42,471 nucleotides of DNA, taken from the NCBI GenBank assembly GCA_020721225.1, contig DYNE01000019.1, forward strand, positions 1 to 42,471. Reading direction: 5' to 3'. This DNA is from Pelodictyon luteolum. GTDB lineage: Bacteria; Bacteroidota; Chlorobiia; Chlorobiales; Chlorobiaceae. Numbering within the stretch: the stretch's first letter is position 1; each line of letters starts with the position of its first letter. Positions 37,901 through 42,471 of the stretch are shown here, one piece after another. The position numbers were made by a program, and so were the translations under genes. The notes under the pieces are model-generated. The model did not search any database and was not told the origin of the DNA. It worked only from the letters and a program-made list of their open reading frames with translations.

Positions 37901-39247
37901 ATGAAGACATTGAACCTTATCCGCCTTTCGCTTTTCCAGATGGGTTTCGGTATCATGCTTGGTTTTCTGCACGATACCCTCAATCGGGTGATGACTACGG
38001 ATCTTGGGATATCTTCAACCATTGTGTTTGGTCTCATCAGCCTCAAGGAGCTACTTGCCATTTTCGGTGTGAAGGTTTGGGCCGGCAATATGTCGGATCG
38101 CTCGCAAATCTTCGGGCTGAGGCGTACGCCTTATATCCTGCTTGGTCTGATGAGTTGCGTGTTTTCATTCATATTTGCGCCTGCTGCCGCCTATGAGGTG
38201 AGTGTTGCAGGTAAAACCTTTTCCGACCTGTTCGTTGCGGTCATAACAGATATCGGGCTTCTGAAACTTGCAGTTATTTTTCTGGTTTTCGGATTCGGTC
38301 TTCAGGTTGCTACCACCGCTTACTACGCTCTGCTTGCCGATACGGTGGGAGAGGAACATATCGGCAAGGTTACCGGGGCGAGTTGGACGCTGATGGTGCT
38401 TACCACAATCGTCTCCACTCGAATTGTTGGTTCCTACCTCGATGTCTATACGCCCGAACGCCTCATTACCGTTGCCGAGGTTGGAGGCTTTGTCGCTCTC
38501 TGCATCGGCCTGTTTGCGGTGCTGGGTGTTGAAAAGCGCAATGTTCAATCAAAAGAGGGAAAGAGCAAGCACTCCATCAGTTTTTCCCAGTCGATCCGGC
38601 TGCTCTCCTCTTCGCCGAGAACCCTGCAGTTTGCCTTCTATATTTTTATATCCATTTTTGCGCTTTTTGCCAATGAGATCGTTATGGATCCTTTTGGAGG
38701 CGATGTATTCGGCATGCCTGTCGGCACCACAACGAAGCTGTTCCGACCGACAATGGGCGGTACGCAGCTGATTTTCATGCTGATCGTGGGATTTCTGCTC
38801 AACAGGATCGGTCAGAAGCGTGGCGCGCATATAGGCAATTTTTTCGGGATTATCGGCTTCAGCATGTTGATTGCCGCCGGCTTCATGCGCGATGAACAGT
38901 TCCTGCGCATTGCGCTCGTGGTTACCGGCATCGGTCTCGGCGCGGCAAGTGTTTCGAATATCTCCATGATGATGACCATGACGGCCGGCCGGAGCGGCAT
39001 CTATATCGGTCTTTGGGGAACCGCCCAAAGCCTTGCGATTTTTCTCGGACATTTCGGTGCCGGCATAATCCGGGACGTGGTTTACCATATATCGGGAACC
39101 TATGTCTGGGCCTATGCTGCGATATTCATGATGGAAATCATCGCTTTTACTATTTCAAGCCTTGTTTTGCCTCATATTTCGAAAGAGGCGTTCGAAGCTG
39201 AGAGTGAATTGAAAATCGCTGAACTGCAAACCGCAGGGGAGGCCTGA
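37901..39247 (+). CDS. PucC/BCD-family membrane protein (light-harvesting/bacteriochlorophyll transporter-like MFS)
   Basis: Member of the bacteriochlorophyll delivery (BCD) branch of the major facilitator superfamily, which in phototrophs helps assemble pigment-protein complexes. The protein is 448 residues with about 12 membrane segments. LIRLSLFQMGFGIMLGFLHDTLNRVMTTDLG, DRSQIFGLRRTPYILLG, FGFGLQVATTAYYALLADTVGEEHIGKVTGASW and VMDPFGGDVFGMPVGTTTKL are family hallmarks. An in-frame GTG at 37871 would add ten residues; the ATG at 37901 is preferred. A radical SAM gene follows after 6 bp. The exact pigment or complex served is not known from sequence. Confidence 0.88.
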   Translation: MKTLNLIRLSLFQMGFGIMLGFLHDTLNRVMTTDLGISSTIVFGLISLKELLAIFGVKVWAGNMSDRSQIFGLRRTPYILLGLMSCVFSFIFAPAAAYEVSVAGKTFSDLFVAVITDIGLLKLAVIFLVFGFGLQVATTAYYALLADTVGEEHIGKVTGASWTLMVLTTIVSTRIVGSYLDVYTPERLITVAEVGGFVALCIGLFAVLGVEKRNVQSKEGKSKHSISFSQSIRLLSSSPRTLQFAFYIFISIFALFANEIVMDPFGGDVFGMPVGTTTKLFRPTMGGTQLIFMLIVGFLLNRIGQKRGAHIGNFFGIIGFSMLIAAGFMRDEQFLRIALVVTGIGLGAASVSNISMMMTMTAGRSGIYIGLWGTAQSLAIFLGHFGAGIIRDVVYHISGTYVWAYAAIFMMEIIAFTISSLVLPHISKEAFEAESELKIAELQTAGEA

Positions 39248-39253
39248 AGGGCT

Positions 39254-40219
39254 ATGCCGCTCGACAGAAAAAGGGAACAGGGGCCTTTGAAGCATGTATT
39301 CGGGCCTGTATCGTCCAAACGGCTTGGGCAGTCGCTCGGTGTGGATCTGCTGCCAATGAAAAGCTGTACCTGGAACTGCGTTTACTGCCAGATCGGAAGA
39401 ACGAAGCACTATGTAACCGATCGCTGCGAGTTTTACCCAGCAGAAGAGATACTGAAAGAGATCCGTAACGCCCTTCAGACAGGCACGCATATAGACTGGA
39501 TAACTTTTGTCGGATCGGGAGAAACCCTTCTTTATAAAGATATCGGTTACCTGATCGAAGAAGTTAAAAAGATGACCGCAATTCCCGTTGCGGTCATAAC
39601 CAACGGCTCCCTTTTTCATCTGGAGGAAGTACGCAGGGAACTGCTGCACGCCGATGCAGTGCTTCCCTCCCTGAACGCGGGTTCTGAAGAGCTTTATGAG
39701 CGTATAGACCGCCCTGCGTCGGGATTCACTTTTCAGCAGCATCTCGACGGCCTGGTAAGGTTTCGCAGAGAGTACAATGGAAAGCTCTGGGTCGAGGTAA
39801 TGCTGCTGAAAGGTATCAACGACTCCGATGAAGCTTTGTATGAACTTGCCGGAGCGATGAAGCAGGTCGCTCCCGATATGGTACATCTTGTTCTTCCTAC
39901 ACGTCCTGCATCAGAACAGCAAGTCGCCCTGCCTGACGAAGAGCGCATCGATCGTGCTGTAGCGATCCTCTCAACTGCAGCTCCGGTTTTGCATCCGGCA
40001 AAAGGCAGCATGGACCTCAGCTGTGCGACCGATCTGCTTGAAGCCGTTACGGCTATTGTCTCGCGTCATCCGATTCAGGATAAGGAGTTATCAGACGCTT
40101 TATTTGCCCGTTTTTCCGGCGACCAAGCGCAGGTCGAACAGGTCATGAAAGAGCTTTCCTTCAGCGGCAGGTTCGGCACCGTGGAGCGGGGGGGAGACGT
40201 TTACTGGATTCCTTCATAG
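39254..40219 (+). CDS. Radical SAM protein of the TYW1-like (COG0731) group
   Basis: Radical SAM enzyme of 321 residues. The cluster motif is CTWNCVYC, with Cys38, Cys42 and Cys45 (CX3CX2C), followed by the SAM-binding segment ITFVGSGETLLY and AVITNGSLF. The N-terminal FGPVSSKRLGQSLGVDLLPMKSC is typical of the bacterial COG0731 proteins, whose archaeal and eukaryotic relatives make wyosine bases in tRNA-Phe. A C-terminal winged-helix-like tail (about 265-321) is present. The reaction in bacteria is unknown. The ATG follows AAGG and lies 6 bp after the PucC-like stop, so they are probably one operon. The 3' end overlaps the convergent queD by 19 bp. Confidence 0.87.
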   Translation: MPLDRKREQGPLKHVFGPVSSKRLGQSLGVDLLPMKSCTWNCVYCQIGRTKHYVTDRCEFYPAEEILKEIRNALQTGTHIDWITFVGSGETLLYKDIGYLIEEVKKMTAIPVAVITNGSLFHLEEVRRELLHADAVLPSLNAGSEELYERIDRPASGFTFQQHLDGLVRFRREYNGKLWVEVMLLKGINDSDEALYELAGAMKQVAPDMVHLVLPTRPASEQQVALPDEERIDRAVAILSTAAPVLHPAKGSMDLSCATDLLEAVTAIVSRHPIQDKELSDALFARFSGDQAQVEQVMKELSFSGRFGTVERGGDVYWIPS

Positions 40220-40632
40220 TCCGCCCAATTGTTCGGAGTTTCATACCACCGAACCTGTCTCAGTATCACTTCTTCCGGCAATTGGTCTTTTATCTGATAA
40301 AAAGCCCATTTTGCAAGGCATTCGGCGGTAGGAGGTTCATCGGTTATCAGTATCTGCGTATTGCGTTTTCTGATGAATTCCAGGTCTTCATAGTCATGCT
40401 TCCAGACCGCAAATCCATGGTCAAGCACGTCATGGATGTGACGGACCATGATTTCCTTGAGGAATTTAAAATCCATTACCATTCCCTCTTCTCCATCTCC
40501 TTCACGGCTGATTATCGGTCCTTCAACGGTGGCTACAATGACACCGCGATGTCCATGCAGCTGATTGCAGAAAGAAAAGATGTTCGGAAGCGTGTGGCCG
40601 TAATCGATCTCGATTTTACGTGATATGCGCAT
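40201..40632 (-). CDS. queD: 6-carboxy-5,6,7,8-tetrahydropterin synthase family protein (QueD)
   Basis: Converts dihydroneopterin triphosphate to 6-carboxytetrahydropterin on the path to preQ0 and queuosine. From the ATG at 40632 the protein is 143 residues. Zinc ligands are His13 (DYGHTLP), His26 and His28 (LHGHRG), and the catalytic Cys22 lies in FSFCNQLHGH, as in QueD. Later parts have MVMDFKFLKEI and LDHGFAV, and a TAECLAKWAFYQI segment bearing the Glu typical of the family. A TTG start at 40674 would add 14 residues. It could instead be a PTPS used for another pterin; the Cys and spacing favour QueD. Its end overlaps the convergent radical SAM gene. Confidence 0.86.
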   Translation of the reverse strand: MRISRKIEIDYGHTLPNIFSFCNQLHGHRGVIVATVEGPIISREGDGEEGMVMDFKFLKEIMVRHIHDVLDHGFAVWKHDYEDLEFIRKRNTQILITDEPPTAECLAKWAFYQIKDQLPEEVILRQVRWYETPNNWADYEGIQ

Positions 40633-40740
40633 TGTTGCAGAGTGTTCTCTTGAAAATTTCTGTTTTGCATGCAAAGTGTAATAAAAAAATCTTTTTTGGT
40701 AATACTATTGGCAAGATGTTGTGCGGAAATTTTGCGGGTT

Positions 40741-40768
40741 TTGTTTTTTTACCGACTGAAAATATAAT
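40741..40768 (+). promoter_or_regulatory. Sigma-70-like promoter of the YgjP-like gene
   Basis: TTGTTT (40741-40746), a 16-base spacer and a perfect TATAAT (40763-40768). The -10 box abuts an ATG at 40769, which would then not be on the transcript. This favours the downstream ATG at 40847 as the start of the gene. Confidence 0.5.
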
Positions 40769-40846
40769 ATGCTTAAAGAGGTTGGCCTGAAAAAGGGTTC
40801 TTTCGTTTCAGGATTTATTATCTATATCGAATTGCTGCTGAAGGGA

Positions 40847-41608
40847 ATGAAGAGTATTGCTGTGAAAGTCAGCCTGCATGAAAGTGCGGCGGTTCCAGGA
40901 CTGTTCTATACGGTCAGGGTCAGTTCAAGAGCGGTTCATCCCCGTCTGAAAATGGTTCCCCATGAAGGGCTTGTTGTAGTTGTGCCGCTGCGTTACGACA
41001 TGCGGCATGTCGACACGCTTGTCGTGCGCCACTGCGACTGGATAGGAAACGCCATGGCAAGAATAGAAAGTGTCCATGCCTCAATGGATCCCGCATCTTC
41101 GGCATTGCTTCCTGAGGTACTTACCTTTCAGTGCACGAAGGAGCGGTGGCGGGTGGTATATCATGAACAGGAAGGCATCAAGAGAGTGAAGATTGTCGAA
41201 AGGCCAGGCAGGGAGCTTGTGCTTCGAGGCAGAATTGAAAATGCCGAACTCTGCAGGTCAGCTCTCAGGGTGTGGGTGAACAAAAAAGCCGGACACGATC
41301 TGCTGCCGCTGCTTGGGGATCTTGCCGGAAAACACCGCTTCCGTTTTGAAAAGGCGGTCGTCCGCCTTCAGAAATCCCGATGGGGGAGCTGTACCTCGAA
41401 AGGCACCATATCGCTCAATTCGAAACTGCTTTTTCTGCCCCGGCCTCTTGCAGAATCGGTTATGCTGCACGAGCTGTGCCATACGGTTCATATGAACCAT
41501 TCGGTAACATTCAAAGAGCTTCTTACCGCCAGCGATCCATCATGGAAAGAGCACGATCGCGAACTGAAGACGGGATGGAAATTCGTGCCGCGCTGGGTGG
41601 AAGTCTGA
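40847..41608 (+). CDS. YgjP-like (DUF45) zinc metallopeptidase-fold protein
   Basis: Protein of about 253 residues from the ATG at 40847. The C-terminal region has SRWGSCTSKGTISLNSKLLFLP followed by the zinc motif HELCH (about 208-212) and HMNHS, which supplies a third His (about 218); this is the M48-like layout of the YgjP/DUF45 family. The N-terminal half is a beta-rich domain (VRVSSRAVHPRLKMVPHEGLVVVVPLRYD). A longer frame opens at 40769, but a TATAAT box directly abuts that ATG. AAGGGA lies immediately before the chosen ATG, closer than ideal. Cellular role in this family is poorly known; peptidase activity is assumed from the motif. Confidence 0.82.
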   Translation: MKSIAVKVSLHESAAVPGLFYTVRVSSRAVHPRLKMVPHEGLVVVVPLRYDMRHVDTLVVRHCDWIGNAMARIESVHASMDPASSALLPEVLTFQCTKERWRVVYHEQEGIKRVKIVERPGRELVLRGRIENAELCRSALRVWVNKKAGHDLLPLLGDLAGKHRFRFEKAVVRLQKSRWGSCTSKGTISLNSKLLFLPRPLAESVMLHELCHTVHMNHSVTFKELLTASDPSWKEHDRELKTGWKFVPRWVEV

Positions 41609-41880
41609 CGCGGCCTGAAAAAACGTTTTCCCCTTACGCATCATTCCTTCCCTGATTCGCTTCTAATCTTTTTCAAGTAAGTATAAAAAGCCTTACATTA
41701 CACTGCAAATTCTATCCCCCTGTTTTTCGAAAAGTTATAACTATGTCCGAACGCCCTGCGTTGTTCAGTCAACCATTTCGGCCTTAAAGGTCACCCTTGC
41801 GCCGGTTTCCGGGGCCTTTTCATTTCATTTGTCAGGCTTTATCGATAGTACCCCCCATTACACAGGAAATAAGTTGTTGT

Positions 41881-42462
41881 ATGAACATTGTTGATCTTCT
41901 CCGCTCATCTTCCAGACAGGGAACACAGGTTTCACGATTCAATATCATTGCTGCGGCAATCATAGGCGCTTCCGGACATTTCATGCTTTTTTTCGTCTAT
42001 AGGTACCTGCTGTATAACGATTGGGAGAACCTTCCGGTAAGGCTTGTCGGGGTTGCGCTCTGTATCGGAGTGCTTTTCAGGCTTAAAAACCCTGAGTTCC
42101 TGGGAAAGTATTTTGTCTTCTACTGGCACCTTATGCTCATTTACGTACTCCCGTTTATTATTACGCTCTTTCTTCTCAAGAATAATTTTCAGGATCCCTG
42201 GCTTAACTGGGAGATTTTCATGATTTTCGTCCTGATGTCCTTTGTGCCGAACTTCGTGATGTTCCTGTTCGATCTGATTATTGGCTTGGTCATGGCTTTT
42301 GTTGTTTTTCTCCTGCTTCCTCCTCCTGTCGAACTCGCCGTCCAGTTCAATGTTTTCCAGTATGGCATCGTTGCCGTATTTTCGATTTTTGCCGGTTACA
42401 TGTTCAGCCTGAGCAACATAAGGGCACCTCTATTTATTATGGGGGAGCTTAAATTATTATAA
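41881..42462 (+). CDS. Six-helix membrane sensor domain resembling CqsS/LuxN-type sensors, no kinase
   Basis: Protein of 193 residues from the ATG at 41881, almost all membrane: about six hydrophobic segments between residues 22 and 178. WENLPVRLVGVALCIGVLF, KYFVFYWHLMLIYVLPFIITLFLLKNNF and VPNFVMFLFDLIIGLVMAF recall the sensor half of CqsS, the CAI-1 autoinducer histidine kinase. In such kinases a HisKA domain follows directly; here the frame stops at 42462, nine bases before the window edge, in AT-rich sequence (AAATTATTATAAAATATAAAA). Either the kinase was lost or split off by a frameshift, or it is a separate protein. The 272-bp gap before the gene shows no clear element. The CqsS resemblance is from pattern and not from a search. 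Confidence 0.65.
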   Translation: MNIVDLLRSSSRQGTQVSRFNIIAAAIIGASGHFMLFFVYRYLLYNDWENLPVRLVGVALCIGVLFRLKNPEFLGKYFVFYWHLMLIYVLPFIITLFLLKNNFQDPWLNWEIFMIFVLMSFVPNFVMFLFDLIIGLVMAFVVFLLLPPPVELAVQFNVFQYGIVAVFSIFAGYMFSLSNIRAPLFIMGELKLL

Positions 42463-42471
42463 AATATAAAA

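Noticed and set aside
39254-40219. QueE (7-carboxy-7-deazaguanine synthase), because queD is adjacent
   Set aside because: QueE has a CX14CX2C-type cluster motif in a much shorter core. This protein has CX3CX2C and COG0731-like N-terminal sequence, and it faces queD in the opposite direction.

Overview
This 42.5 kb window looks like core chromosome of a green sulfur bacterium (Chlorobiaceae, Chlorobium-like). The pointers are a PucC/BCD-family membrane protein, a flavodoxin fused to the C-terminal domain otherwise known from dark-operative protochlorophyllide reductase, a short archaeal/eukaryote-type prolyl-tRNA synthetase in a bacterial setting, an IspE isoprenoid gene, and short intergenic hairpin repeats. 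The genus is inferred from gene content and was not tested by database search. About 37 protein genes are supported. No rRNA, tRNA, CRISPR array, prophage or complete insertion sequence is visible.

Layout. 0.1-9.4 kb: a receiver-less sigma-54 activator and a SPOR-domain protein, ispE, a purine permease with a nitrilase-fold amidase, a 2-Cys peroxiredoxin, proS, a DUF4412-like periplasmic protein and prmC. 9.4-12.5 kb: the heat-shock cluster hrcA-grpE-dnaJ. 12.5-17.4 kb: the flavodoxin-PCP_red fusion, gap, mpl and a DegT-type aminotransferase. 17.4-21.8 kb: a minus-strand run proB-proA-lolD-MFS. 21.8-28.7 kb: a cation/proton antiporter with a long structured leader, a Fur-family regulator, then def-fmt-lepA. 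28.7-29.1 kb: a dense patch of hairpin repeats. 29.3-35.5 kb: lepB, a small membrane protein, trpE-htrA, greA, a 74-residue Sm-like protein and tpiA. 35.5-37.7 kb: a folded MITE-like repeat, then thiC with a TPP riboswitch and leader terminator. 37.9-42.5 kb: the PucC-like transporter followed directly by a TYW1-like radical SAM protein, queD, a YgjP-like metalloprotease and a membrane sensor domain resembling CqsS that ends at the window edge without a kinase.

Most genes are housekeeping: translation start and maturation (def, fmt, lepA, prmC, proS), protein quality control and export (hrcA-grpE-dnaJ, htrA, lepB), central carbon (gap, tpiA), amino acids (proBA, trpE), cofactors (ispE, thiC, queD) and envelope (mpl, SPOR, lolD). 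No complete novel system could be demonstrated. The items best worth a second look are the flavodoxin-PCP_red fusion, the hairpin repeat array downstream of lepA, the antiporter leader with a terminator and operator-like dyad, the eight-codon ORF overlapping hrcA, the Sm-like small protein, and the kinase-less CqsS-like sensor at the right edge.
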